NCBI GenBank assembly: GCA_905221605.1
Contig: CAJNDS010000712.1
Span: 19,072-83,071, forward strand
Direction: 5' to 3'
Length of the DNA: 64,000 bases
Origin: Symbiodinium natans
Lineage: Eukaryota; Sar; Dinophyceae; Suessiales; Symbiodiniaceae
Shown: in pieces, positions 1 to 11,699 of the stretch
How positions within the stretch are numbered: the first letter of the stretch is position 1
Layout of the letters: each line of letters starts with the position of its first letter
Notes under the pieces: model-generated
Told to the model about the DNA's origin: nothing
Database searches by the model: none
The model's input: the letters and a program-made list of their open reading frames with translations, nothing else
Position numbers and translations under genes: made by a program

Positions 1-1
1 T

Positions 2-277
2 CAGGTGGACATGATGTACAACAAGGATGAAAAGAGTACTGAGGAGTTCTTTCAGGAGCAAGGCATTTGCCGAGGGGATGTTGGCACCAAAAGATACCCA
101 GTGACTTGTCTTGATCGACGATGTTTTGTGTTCCGTTGCCGCAAAGGTTGCGAACCGTAATCTTCAGTGTCTGAGGCAGTGAGGAAGAAAAATGCTGGCC
201 CACCAGTTTGGCTGAAGAAACGGGCCATGAAAAAGGCCAAGACAAAGACAAAGTCCAAGGCCAAAGCAAAGAAGTGA
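2..277 (+). CDS. 3' end of an unrecognised gene with Lys-rich C-terminus (partial)
   Basis: One reading frame runs from base 2 to a TGA at 275-277. It starts directly after TCAG, which fits a splice acceptor at the window edge. The first part (2-157) is mixed and cysteine-containing (motifs EEFFQEQGICRGD, CFVFRCRKGC). The last part (about 161-274) reads AVRKKNAGPPVWLKKR and ends in alternating Lys/Ala/Thr, a basic tail typical of nucleic-acid-binding or nuclear proteins. A TAA at 158-160 interrupts the frame, so either a short intron lies between about 120 and 166 or the first piece is not coding. The family is not recognised. Confidence 0.4.
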
Positions 278-1260
278 GGATGGAGCGTAGACTCTGGTTA
301 CGCGTTCTGCAGCAAATTCCGTAGTCAGGATTCGACCTTATTTTGGCAAGCTTTCTGCTAGTTGCCGATGAAACGAAAGCCAGACACAGAACCACAATCG
401 CACAAGACCCAGTACTCGCTGTCGACCTTACAACACTCAACATCCTCAGCCCAGCCCCTGATGCGTAGCTAGTCGGAGTTGCTGCAGAGAAGGTTTGCAG
501 GTCCCAGCCCATTCTTGCCTTTTGGGAAGGCCAGAAGTGACGCTTCCATATGAAAAGGTGCCTTCACAGCATCACGAGCAGATCTCGCCGCAGATCCAGT
601 TGCTGGACGGCCACAGGGTATGAGTAATGCTGAAGTTCCCTGTAGCGCATGGAAGAATGGAATTCTTCACAGAGCTGCCACACCTTTTTTGGGCTTGGGC
701 GCCCTAGGCGCATGCAAAAAGATGCTGCTTTCACAGAGGCAGCCGGTAGTGACGCAATGGAGCCTAGAGCCGGCGCTACTTCGAGTCCCTCGTCGTCCCA
801 GCAGCACGCTGCTGCCGAAGGTGTGGAGGACCGGACAAACTCCACTCAGAGAAGCTGGACTCATGGGCTTGAGCTTGCTTTGCTTCAAGTGCCGCTCTAG
901 CGCATCAAGCAAGCAGGCGCGACCTGTTGAAGGTATGCATAAGGGTATGCACTATACAGTGCTTGTCGTCCGTTTGGGGTTCTTCCTTCAGGCATACGGA
1001 CTGGCGCGAGTCCGTGCGCATGCGACAGCCGTTTCCACGACTGCGGACACTCTGCCTGATGTAGCCCCGGAGGCAATCTTGTGTAGAGCTGCGTTGCTGT
1101 AGCAGGAACTCAGCGGCATTCAGTGGCTGATATGCATGCCAGGGCCGAGGCTCGTCAGAGAAGCATCCACAACTGCAGTTGAAGCGAGACGGTGCAGGCG
1201 GGCTTCATGAGGGCCACATGGGCCAGCGCACATGTTACCACACGAGTCGGGGCGAGGCAA
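278..1260 (+). other. Spacer or 5' region of the MetRS gene, no supported exon
   Basis: Open frames of 80-160 codons at 564-1102 overlap on both strands and show no domain or clean splice pattern. A targeting-peptide exon for the downstream synthetase could lie here, because the first recognised synthetase residues at 1274 start right at the catalytic fold. None could be identified. Confidence 0.3.
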
Positions 1261-1273
1261 CCCAGAAAAGTTG

Positions 1274-4200
1274 ATGATCACAACGCCCCTCTTCTACGCA
1301 AATGGCTCTCCTCACATTGGCATCTTGGATTGGCATCATGATGAAGGGCCGAATGCCGCTTAAGTGTTCGAAAGCGTTGTTTCAGAGACTGAGGGAGCGC
1401 CTATCCAGCCATCGCATCGGACGTTCTATCTCGCTATGCCAAGCTGCGGGGAGCGGAAGTGCATTACGTGACTGGCATGGATGAGCATGGCGAGAAGATT
1501 GCACAAACTGCAGTGACTTTGCCGTTGGAACGTTTTGCTGATATGCTGATCCATAACTCTGTATGAAAAAAGGCCAACAAACGACAGACCGCACTATGAC
1601 CTAGCCCTGCCCAGAGATGTATTGGTGCTTAGAATCGCAAACTGAATCCGCCAGGCCGACAGCCACAAGACTCCACAAGAACTGGTGGATGGCTTTGCTG
1701 AGGAGTTTCAGGACGGGCATGTGCTATTTACACCGAGCTTCGATCGGATGGGATGCGGGCCAAGGAGCTGTGGCACTTACTGGACGTTGAGGCAAACCAC
1801 TTTGCGCGGACCACTCCTGAAAAACACAAGGCTCGGCTTATCTGCACAAGAACGAGACAACAAGTGTAGTTTCCTCATGTTTCCTCCATATCTGAACATT
1901 GACTTTGGATTTAGGATATTGCAGTAAAAAGTACTTGTCTAGCGGTCCTAGCGGTGCAAGGCGATTGTCCGCGAGATGTGGCAGAGGTGCCTGCAGAATG
2001 GAGACATCTACAAGCACTTCGGCCCGGATTTTCCCTTGCCAAGGCTTGTAGTTGCATTAGTTGCATGTGAAAGACGATACCGTGTGGCTCAGGAAGGATT
2101 ACACTGGATGGTATTGCGTGGGTTGCGAAGCATACCTGGACAAAGATGAGATGTTGGAGGGCCACGTTTGCAAGATCCACCAGAAGAAATGTCTCCAACG
2201 AAGTGAAGAGAACTATTTTTTCCGATTGTCAAGGTATTGGGATGACATCCGTCGGCACGTAGAGAGCAACCCTGATTTTATTCTGCCTACAAGCCGGCGA
2301 AGCCAAATCTTGGTTTGGTTAGAGGAGGACAACAAGCGAGACTTTTCCATTTCACGGGCGAGCACTTCTTGGGGAATTCCTGTACCCGATGATGATTCGC
2401 AGGTCCCTAGCAGTTGATTTCACCTTGTTTCGTTAGATTCTAGATCGTTTTGTGGTCCACTCCGGCTTTTCACTACATGCTTCGTGTGCCGTGCGCATGG
2501 GCGGAGTGTCCGATGGGAAAGTTCTGGCCATGTCATCTTTGGACACTGGGGGCCGTGGACTGTGCTTAAGGTTTTGCGGTGGTGCTTGTGTTTTCTGTTT
2601 TCTGTTTCTGGGGAGGGGCGAGTGAGTTGCCAGAGCTCGACGCAAAGCACGCCTCCTCACTAACAGAAGAAGGATTTATCAAACAAGTGCCCCACACAAG
2701 TCGCAGAGAAAGAGAGACGTGCCTGCTGCCGTATCAAACACAGCACAGAGCTGTATTGTGTTTTGGGTGCCGAACACCGAAAGAAGTACCGTAAGGCACC
2801 ACAATCGGGAAGGCGAGAGTAGTTAGTTGTATTTCACGCGTTTGGATGTATCAGGGTGCTCCAGTTTCTGACGTTGTTGTGTGTTTGACTGCGTGAGCAT
2901 GAGATGCATGAATCAGCATCGGTGAAAGACATGATGGCACGGATCACATGACTGACAATGGAAGAACTAGAACTGGGACCATGGCTGATGTGCTGTGGGG
3001 CTCTGGGGTGTTATGCAGTGACGATGATTCAGACAAAGCTTGGCACGATCTGATGTGGAAGAATGGCTGGCCTAATCCAACGGCCTCCTCAAAATTCCGG
3101 CGAAGCAACACCCAACAATCTTGCGGGCCTTTACATGCGTGCCCCTTTAAGTGAAAGACTAATTAATTCAATCCATCGTTTGGCTTCTTTCTTTGGGGTG
3201 ACCCTGCAAACTCTTGATGATATGTCATGCTCGAGCTCAGCCGCCCAAAGTGGGTTGTTAAGCCAGGAAACAACAATAACGACAGCAGCAACAAGGACCA
3301 CGGCCACGGCCACGGCCACGGCCACAACCACAACCACAACCACAATCATAACTACAGCCACCAGCAACCACTTCAACAACAACGTCTGACAACGGGCAGA
3401 ATTTGTGAGGTTCCTAAGCCGCGCCAAGATGAAACGAAGGATCAGGGCGGGGGGGGGGGGGTTGAACTTGTGCGCGATTTCCCATATCCGGACATCCAGC
3501 TGTGAGTTTGTTGGGGCACGGCAAGAACTGCAGGCAGATGAAAGAGCAGCGTACACATTCTAACTAGCTTTGTGTCATCGTGGCTTTGAGGTCATATACG
3601 TCTGGTTCGATGCTCTTTTGGGGTACCTTTCCTCGCTGCTGAAACCTGACGACCCGGCCACATTGGACATGGTCTTGTCGAGAGGGTGGCCCGCGGAGGT
3701 GCACATGATCGGGAAGGACATCATGCGATTTCACGCCATCTACTGGCCGGCCATGCTTATGTCTGCCGGGCTGCCCTTACCAAAGCACATCTGCACGCAT
3801 GGGTTCCTGACCAAGGATGGCCTGAAAATGGGTAAGTCGTTGGGAAACGTGGTGGAGCCAGTTCCACTTGTGCAGTCTTTTGGTGCAGATGCAGTTCGAT
3901 TCTTCTTCGCTGGGTGCTTGGCATTCGGCGAAGATGGCGATTTCAGTTATGAGACCTTCATTAAGAGGGTCAACAGTGACGGGACTTGCAGAAAGCTGTT
4001 CGTCTTTTAGCTTTCCCTATGGTTCAGGACGATTTGCCTTCACTGCTTTGGCTTTCACAGTAGCTGCAAGGCAACTTGGCCAACGAGCTTGGCAATCTGG
4101 TGCATCGGATCCTTACTTTGTCCAGGAAGAACCTGGAGAAGGCTTGCTCCCCCCAGGACTTGGCAACGAGCAGCACGAGCTTGGACAACCATCCCGCAAG

Positions 4201-7200
4201 ACTCCCAGACCCACCCAACAACTGAAGCAGTCGAAACTCTGTCATATTGAGGTACGTCTCGCAGCGCGACGGGCCTCAGAAGAGGTCGCCCGCCACTACG
4301 AGCAGTTGGACATCCCCAAGGTGTCTTTTCATCAAGTTGCTGGCAATCCGAGCTTCGGATTTTTAGGGGACCCCGTCCCCTAAGCTGGGAATCAGAATGT
4401 ATGTAGACGACCACGAATAAGGGGAGAGGGGGAGCTGGGAGTCTTCTCTCTTTCTCTCCTGCCCCTTTTCCTGTTGGCAGGAACTACTTCCTTGCCTTAG
4501 CCGCCAGGTTCGGGTCCATAACTAACTAGGTCCTTCTGTGCGGGTGGGGCAGATTTGTGGACAAAATGTCGGACAGGCTGGGCGCGTGGTGCCCCAGTCT
4601 TTTGTTCATTCGGTGTCGTGGTCCCAGCCGGTCGGTGTCCCAAAAAGCGAACACACCTCTCCTTGTTTGTTGCCTTTCCTCCTGACGAACTTGTGCCCTC
4701 TGGGGCAGTTGAGACTGCGGTCTCTCTGGTCGTCTTTGCTTCCTCTGACGCCCCCCGGATTTGCCCCAGCAGACAGCGGCCTCATGGCCTTGTTTTCTGT
4801 CTTGTTTGATCATCTCCATAGGATTTGCATTCATGCCCTCCCCAATATAGCAGAACCTCTAACACGTAGACTCCCCAAAGAGAGGTACCCGAACTCTGCC
4901 CCCATTTGTCGGACTGTGGCTCAGAACTGGTGTTTCGTTTGGAAATCTGGCGTGTGATTCGTGCTAGTGGAAATGATACACCTCGCCGCTTTGACCGCCC
5001 TCTGACGCACGCAGGCTGTCATGCCACAATCAGCTTGTAGTTGCAGCTTTGAGCATCCAGGCAAAGATGACATGCTGGACATGATGACGGCACCACCACG
5101 ACAGACACCAGACACCAAACACACGCACCAGAACACTGGAAATGTCCACCCGACAACGACTGAGAGATCGGCCGGACACCGGACACCGGACACCGACCAG
5201 AAAACTCACCAGTACAGATGGTGCCTTGGTTGGGACGCTCGCAAAAACTGGAAGGGCTGCCAATGCTGCAAAGGCCTGGAAACTTGTGCATCGAGCATTC
5301 TGGCTTGGTCATCCCACCGCAGGTGCGAATTGGAGCCCCTCCTTGCGTCTGCTCGTGGCATGCGATTCGATGTCCTTGCCGGTTGCCAAGGCAAAGTCCT
5401 GGCTTTGTTGACTCTTGGGAAACTATGATCCACGGCTATGGAGAAGACTCTTGTCGAATGTTGCCAATGCAGTGGCTAACCGCCCAAACCTTCAAGGCTT
5501 GAAGCTTCAGGTGTCAGATGCAGCCTTGCAGGCTTGAGGCAGGTTTCAGCGCTTGGAGCTGCAGCCTTGAAGACTTCAGGATTCAGATTGCAGAGATTGG
5601 GGCTGCAGCTTTGAAGGCTTGAAATGCCTGATCTGGTTTCAGAGCTGGGGCTGAGTCTGGAAGGCTTGAAGCTTCAGGCTTCAAGCTTGAGCTTCAAGGG
5701 TCTGCAGGCAGGCGTTGCAAGCTAAAGATTGGCGCGCGGGGTCTTTGCCCCTTTCCACAGCATCGGCGCTTTTCTTGTACTCCTCCGTAAGACCTTGGCG
5801 ATCACGAGTTTGCGCTTGGCTCACGTATCGCATTGGGCTGGCTCTCCGTGCGCCGAATTTTCCGTTTGCACCTGGCCAGACTCCCACGCGGATGGTTCTG
5901 GAGGGCTTGAGTGGTCGGCCTTGTCACTTGAAGTTTCGTGAAGTTGGATGTTGACTGGGGTTTTTCGTCATGGCCGAAGGCTCAAATATTGCCCCCCATC
6001 TGCAGTTTCCCTGCAGCGCTGGGGAACTTGAGTTCAATAAAAGGTGGCCTGTGGCGTGCCGTGCTGGAGACCACCGCTTGACGTGTTGCCCCATGACAGT
6101 TCCATGTTGTGAAGTTGACTCATGGCGGACGACTACCAAAAGCTCAGGATCTCTTTAGCCCTGGCAAGTTGAATGTTGTAATTGCAGGCCGATTTTGGCA
6201 TAACTACGTGCCTCCAGTGGAAGTTGCTTCAATTAGGGAAAGATTTGGCGGTCGGGGATGGGGCGGGGAGTCTGTTTATGATGGCCGCAAGCGTCAATGA
6301 TTTTGAAACTGTACTTGGCGATCGAATGTGTGTTGCAGCAAAACTTGCTCCTCATGAGGTGTGCTTGTACTTGTATAGCACCGCTTGCATAAACTAAAGC
6401 TCCCGTACTTTAACTTTGTGACGGAGGCGGGCGATGACGCTTGCGGAGCCCCCCTTAGATGTTGAGAGTGATGTTGGCGGCAAGCCTCATGGCAAGTGTT
6501 GGTCGAAGCACTCATTCATTCACCCAGTCACCCATTCACCCATTCACTAATTCACTAATTCACTCATTCACTCATTCGCTCATTCGCTCATTCACTCTTT
6601 CATTTTGGCCCTCTGTCTAGCCTTTTTGGCTCTTTCCTCCGCTTTGCTTCTCTTGGGCCACACTTTCTTCTTCTGCTTCCCTCCTGGAAGCTTCCAGCAA
6701 AACTGTGGCCAGCTGGCCAGTTCCCTCCAGACCCCAGAAGCCCCAACTTACGAGTTGTTTTTCACTCCCCTCCCAGGAACCCCAGGCCTTCCCCCCCCCC
6801 TCTTCTGGGGGCCCTTGAGATGCTTTGAGGCCTCGTAGGCCTTGTGATGGCCCTCCACCTTTTGATGAGCGTAAGGGCCTTTGAGCCCCCTTTGAGGCCT
6901 TGGGGTATTCGGCTGGACAGTCCAGATGTCACTCATTCACTCATTCACTCATTCACTCATTCACTCATGCACTCATGCACTCATGCACTCATGCACTCAT
7001 GCACTCATGCACTCATGCACTCATGCACTCATGCACTCATGCACTCATGCACTCATGCACTCATGCACTCATGCACTCATGCACTCATGCACTCATGCAC
7101 TCATGCATTCATGCACTCATGCACTCATGCACTCATTCACTCATTCACTCATTCATTCATTCACTCATTCACTCATTCACTCATTCACTCATGCACTCAT

Positions 7201-8456
7201 GCACTCATTCACTCATTCACTCATTCACTCATTCACTCATTCACTCATTCACTCATTCACTCATGCACTCATGCACTCATTCACTCATGCACTCATTCAC
7301 TCATTCACTCATTCACTCATTCTCTCACCCACTCGAAACATGCAAGAGCTTTTCAAATGCCTTCAAAACGCCTTTGAAGACACCAGGCGCCCTCAAAACG
7401 CGCAACGGAGCCTCCTGAGCTTCTAAATGTCTCGAAGAAAAAGACCCGGGCACGCAAGCGCAGCCCCGAATATGCCCCCCCCAAGCCCAAACCTCATCCG
7501 AATATGTACACGTGTGCGCACGGTGCAGGAAAACGAAAGCAACTTGTGTGACCAAAAACAAAACACATTAGTTTTTCGTAAGCCGCTGAGAGTCAGAACG
7601 TGGAAAGGGTACCCAACTTCATTTCTGTCACCCGTTTCCATGAGTTGCCACAGGCTATGGTAGCTGCGTTTGAGCTCGTCGGAGCAGGCAACTTGAGGAT
7701 GACCCAGGCGCATGACGTGTTCAGCCCAACCATGTGATCTTGTGTTGCTGCTTGTGTGGGACAGGTCGAGCCCTGGGCAAAGTTGAAGAAGGGCACTGAC
7801 GAAGAAAAGAAAGAGGCAGTCTGTGAGCTGCTGATGATGGCAGAAGGTCCGTGGCCAGTGTTCCTCTGTGATTCTCACTCTTCATGCTTCTGATTCGAAG
7901 ACTGCCGTCGCTCAGGAGCACGAATTTGCGCTGTGCTGTTGTCACCGGTGACACCTCAACTGAGCCAAAAGATCTTGGAAGAGTTCGGCCTGGGCTCTGA
8001 AGGTTGGCTTGTCCTTGGTGCCCTGCCGTGCGCTTTGCAATGTACATAGCACGAACACGACGGGTGCAAAGCCGGCCCAAAGCTTGCGTGTTTTTCTGGA
8101 GCAGGCGACTTGTCCTGGAGTCAGACTGCGTGGTCCTGGGATGCGAACTTGGGCCGCAGGGGAGGAGGGTTAGTTTCGTACTGCCATGGCGTACTGCCAT
8201 GCTATGCTCGGCAATGCTCAGCAACTAGGGCTGTGTCGCTTTGCAACTCGACCACAAGCACCATCAAACACCCAGGATTCCTGGATTAGCAGCTTGGGCC
8301 TGAGTTGGGCCCCAGGCCGACATCGTGTGACATCGTGTGACATCGTGTAACGCAAGCTGATATCATCTTGGTAGCTGCCAACTTACACTCAAGGCTGGGC
8401 CGAAGCCAACGCCGGTCTTTCAGAGGATTGACCTTGAACCTTGGAAAGGCAAATGA
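1274..8456 (+). CDS. Methionyl-tRNA synthetase, multi-exon
   Basis: The product charges tRNA-Met with methionine. Exons seen in order: 1274-1321 ([19 protein letters not shown] region); 1399-1520 ([30 protein letters not shown]); about 1660-1711; 1765-1842 ([18 protein letters not shown]); 1961-2014; about 2095-2400 ([13 protein letters not shown] zinc knuckle, [13 protein letters not shown]); 3591-3975 ([40 protein letters not shown]); 4071-4195 ([19 protein letters not shown]); about 4253-4319; 7763-7846 ([16 protein letters not shown]); 7916-8002 ([17 protein letters not shown]); 8105-8160 ([14 protein letters not shown]); 8394-8456 ([16 protein letters not shown], stop TGA 8454-8456). The order matches the single-knuckle bacterial/organellar type, such as the Thermus enzyme. 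At least one short exon between 4320 and 7762 was not found. The KMSKS loop reads KMGKS (3825-3839). The junction EEFQ/ELW at 1711/1765 needs a GA-AG intron of 53 nt. The true start may lie upstream in a transit-peptide exon. Confidence 0.9.
3297..3362 (+). repeat. Hexamer microsatellite (CCACGG then CCACAA)
   Basis: Tandem hexamers lie in a MetRS intron. They yield shadow open frames of His-Gly/His-Asn, Thr-Ala and, on the other strand, Trp-Leu/Val repeats. A 13-base G run follows at 3449-3461. Confidence 0.85.
5500..5705 (+). repeat. Degenerate GGCTTGAAGCTTCAG repeat region
   Basis: Imperfect, partly palindromic units built from GGCTTGAAGCTTCAGG and CAGCCTTGAAG recur about every 25-45 bases inside the large MetRS intron. 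AAGCTT-centred palindromes allow local hairpins. No coding signal. Confidence 0.6.
6506..6600 (+). repeat. 8-bp satellite, short block (CATTCACT)n
   Basis: About eleven 8-bp units, CATTCACT with variants CATTCGCT, AATTCACT and CATTCACC. It is the diverged companion of the longer block 330 bases downstream, in the same MetRS intron. Confidence 0.85.
6929..7335 (+). repeat. 8-bp satellite, long block (CACTCATT/CACTCATG)n
   Basis: About 400 bases of a uniform 8-bp unit, ACTCATTC or ACTCATGC, with the T/G variants in alternating runs. Because 8 is not a multiple of 3, all three + frames stay open and encode the same His-Ser-Leu-Ile-His-Ser-Phe-Thr-like 8-residue cycle. The 170-codon frames here are therefore artefacts. 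It lies in the MetRS intron between the exon ending near 4319 and the exon at 7763. Confidence 0.95.
8322..8352 (+). repeat. Three tandem GACATCGTGT decamers
   Basis: Three near-perfect 10-bp copies sit about 40 bases before the last MetRS exon. A single related copy occurs near 36769 in the last intron of the armadillo-type gene. Confidence 0.75.
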
Positions 8457-8773
8457 GGGGCTAATCATACAGTATCAGCTGTAAGGAAAGTATTCGTGAT
8501 GTGCATACCATCTTCCGCATGCCCAAATGGGCTGATGCGCCTCCTGCAAAATGTGCTGACAAAGCCAGCAGGGCATCGTTTGAGCCAATTTTCAAGGCGG
8601 GTCGGAACAGGAGCGAGCAACACCATGATGCCTGCCTGCACCTGTCACGTCAGCACATCATGTATTAAAGTCGAAACACAGCTACATCGTGATGTGCGCC
8701 GATTCCAATTTCTTACAAGCATGAGGCTTCCCAAGGGGGGAAGGTTGGTGATTTTACTTCGCGTCCTTTTGCA

Positions 8774-11690
8774 ATGGCTGCTGCTGGTGCGCTTGTCGCA
8801 CCGCGGCGGTTTGCATTGTCAACGCTCTTGAGGGGGCCCCTCGGCTTGGCAGGAAGGTCTGTTTTGACGACTAAGTTTTGTCGCAGTTGTCCTGGTTCAG
8901 TTCCGGACCGAATCGAATTGTTGCTGCTGAAGGTTGAGAAGCAGCTCTTCCCGGACAATTTGGGCCATGATTGCAGGTGGCATCATCGCCATGATTCTCA
9001 GGTACCTGCAGGACGTTACGTTACCATTGCGATGCTTCGTGCGCTTTGTGGCCTGCTTGGGCTCGATTTTACACATTTTGTTGAGGACGTCTATCGGAGG
9101 TTCCACAGACAGGAAGCTGAGTCACTGTGGCGTAGACATGTGGACTTGAGTGTGGTCCAGGCACGCGGGTGCGTTGTGCCACAAATACCGTTGAGGCGCA
9201 TGGAGACAGCATGTGGATAAGATGGAGATAAGATGGAAACAGCATGGGGATAAGATGCAAACAGCATGGAAGCAACATGGAGATAACATGCAGACAACAT
9301 GGACACCACATAGAGACAGTTTCAATGTGCCATGTGCTGCACATCCACGTCCATGGTGTGCCCGATGCGTTTCATGATCTCTGATGGTCCCTCAAAAGGT
9401 CACACTCAGAGTGAAAAGCCTTCTTGGCTGACCATGCGCCATCTTACGGTTCTCCACTTGTTGACGGCATTGGTCGTGTTTCTGGCGTTGTGGTTGAGTC
9501 TTACAACGATACCCAATGCATCTTTGGAACTTGCTCATAGTTGGATCATGTGTTTTCTTTTGCTTTTGCACTGCTTTACAGGCTATACACCATCCTCTTG
9601 TCTCCTTCGGGCTTGTAGATCTTCGTTGCCAGGACATGGCATTGGTTTGCTATGGCCTAGGGCGAGACTATTCCATTCGTACTGAGTGTTTTTTTTGTCT
9701 CTTTTGCTGTTCTCAGGGCTCTGCCAGTGAAAACCTTTTTGGAAGGCAGTCCTGCTCACCACCGAGCACTTGAAGTCTTTGGGCCGTGTGGAAAAGCGCA
9801 CGCTGTTTGTGAAGCCCATCACAGAAGTCTTCAAGAACGAGTTTGTGCTGGCCAATGTTCTCAGCACTGCGGAGAAGGCGGTTGCCAAGAATGAGCCGTT
9901 CCTGGTTACACAGATGTCTCAGGAGGACAAGTGGCATGTGCTCACTACGTGCACGAACCACTTGAGTTCTTGCTTTGCTCCGTACCATGTCTTTTTCAAT
10001 GAGGCTCGTCGTGTTGAGTCCTACTATCAGTCTGCATGGTATGTCTTTACTTTGACTTGTGCTCAGACTGAAGAGTCTGGGCGTTGGTTCATCACACCTC
10101 TCAAGCCTGTGGGCAAAGATGACGTCGGCATGCTTCGCATCCGCATCGTCATGATGAACGAGCAGGAGCTGCGAGAGATCGCATCTGGCGCCATTGAGCC
10201 GCCGAGCTTCGGCTTCTTCAATGGGTTCACGCCTCAGGAAAGCGTAGGAAGCAGAGTTTCCCAAAGTGCAAGCTGCTTTTTAAAGTTTCTCAAGTGCCAA
10301 TGGCCCTCTCTTCCTTGGCTCCAGGCGCCACGAAAGCCGATGGAAGACTTGCCAGCGTTTTGCCGAGCTCTTTGAGCGACAGTTGACCAAAGTCAGTGGC
10401 CAGAGTGATGTTGGAGACGCCGAGTGGGGTCCCAACCTCTGTGGCAGACTTTCGCAGGCACAAAAGAAGAAGGCGGCCAGCAACCCTTTGCTAGCGGCTA
10501 TGGCCGATACGTCTACACAGTACCCAGCTGAAGAGAACTGCATTCTGCGAATTCATGTGCCGTTCCCTGCGGGCCGTTTTGCAATGGAGAAGTCAGACTC
10601 ACAAAGACGTTTAGAAGAGTGCGTTTCCAAGGATGTTGTGCTTTTCGAGTAGCACATGTGCTTCCGACCCTTCTGGTCGCAGTACGCGGGAGGCTAGCAT
10701 GGGAGGGATTGACAGCCGCGCTTTCCCCTGTCTCACAAAGCGGCTCCGCCGAACAGCCCCCGCTCGTATTGTTTCTACCATGTTCCTGCTGGGCCCAGCC
10801 CAGCTATCGCAGAGATTAGCAGGATTAGCAAAGACGAAAAAGGACAGGCGTGCAGCATCGTGCAGCCGCTGAACATGAAGCCGGACTGTGCCAATGTGCC
10901 AACACACTGTCGAGCCGCGCCTGCCAGCATTTGCGTGGTTCATGCGGGCAAGATCCGGGAAGATGCGTGCCGCCCCATATCCTTCTTGGGTTGAGACCTC
11001 TGACAGCAGGCCAGGCTGCTCAGGCTAAATTTTGCTTCCAGGATGTCGAAAAAAACTTGACCCGTCTTGTATCGGATTGTTCCATGATTTTCCAGGCTTT
11101 GGGGCGGCTCCTCGCCCAGCCGCCCCAGACAAGCTCCAAAGAGCTTCTCCAGTTTCAGGGGCACTTCAGCGCTGGCGGTTCTGCCGGCTTCAGCAGCTTC
11201 AGCGCTCCTCAGGAGGTCGGGAGCCTGAAAATCAGGTAGATGCCTTGCGCACTCGAAGTCTCTCATCGCACTCTCCTTCTTGTCCAGATCTTGCCGCAAA
11301 TCGGTTGGAGGCGGCATGCTCTCACCTTCGTGCTGCCTTATTTTTCAAAACAACATGGAAGTTGATGGAAGTTGAGGACTGCGATGCCCGCGATGTTTGA
11401 AGCTCAAGGAGGCCACGGAGCGTTTGCAGCGCGCCGGCACAGGTTCTAGCAAAAAGTTGTGTGCACCGGAGAGGCCAGAAGAGTCGCATGCCGGGCGGAG
11501 GAGGATGAGGCCTCCCTGCCAAGCGAGTGCATGCCTAGCGGGCCTAGCGCCTTCTCCAATTCTGGTGCCAGTTCGTGCAGAACATCAAGGCGTTGATGCC
11601 TAACAAGGACGTCGTCCTGGCAGGGGACAGATCAGCTGAGCAAGAGGAGTACATTGGTCTGCAATTGTTCGCAGTGAAGAAATCAACGGG
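8774..11690 (+). CDS. Unrecognised multi-exon gene
   Basis: A gene model starting 318 bases after the MetRS stop. The ATG at 8774 opens an Ala/Arg-rich, acid-free stretch (MAAAGALVAPRRFALSTLL) like a mitochondrial presequence, ending at a GT donor near 8861. The clearest coding exon is about 9749-10245: it contains VEKRTLFVKPITEVFKNEF, SQEDKWHVLTTCTNHL, RWFITPLKPVGKDDVGML and REIASGAIEPPSFGFF. It continues after GGCTCCAG at about 10325 with CQRFAELFERQLTKVSG and ENCILRIHVPFPAGRFAME (to about 10640). Further exon-like segments are 10811-10994 (SIVQPLNMKPDCANVPTH), 11040-11215 (VEKNLTRLVSDCSMIFQ), 11397-11450 (LKEATERLQRAGT) and 11570-11680 (NIKALMPNKDVVLAGDRS). I do not recognise the family. 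The internal stops at 10650 and 10992 are taken as intron read-through. The last three segments could be a separate gene. Confidence 0.45.
9200..9325 (+). repeat. Degenerate ATGGAGACAGC-type tandem repeat
   Basis: About ten imperfect units of roughly 11 bases (AGCATGGAGAT, AACATGCAGAC, AAGATGGAAAC). They generate three overlapping Ser/Met/Leu/Cys-rich shadow frames on the opposite strand. Confidence 0.75.
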
Positions 11691-11699
11691 CGCATGGGG

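Noticed and set aside
6844-7426. Three overlapping His/Ser/Leu/Thr ORFs of 166-177 codons
   Set aside because: By-product of an 8-bp satellite open in every frame, inside a MetRS intron.
9713-10264. 183-codon minus-strand ORF
   Set aside because: Exact antisense of the well-supported exon at 9749-10245.
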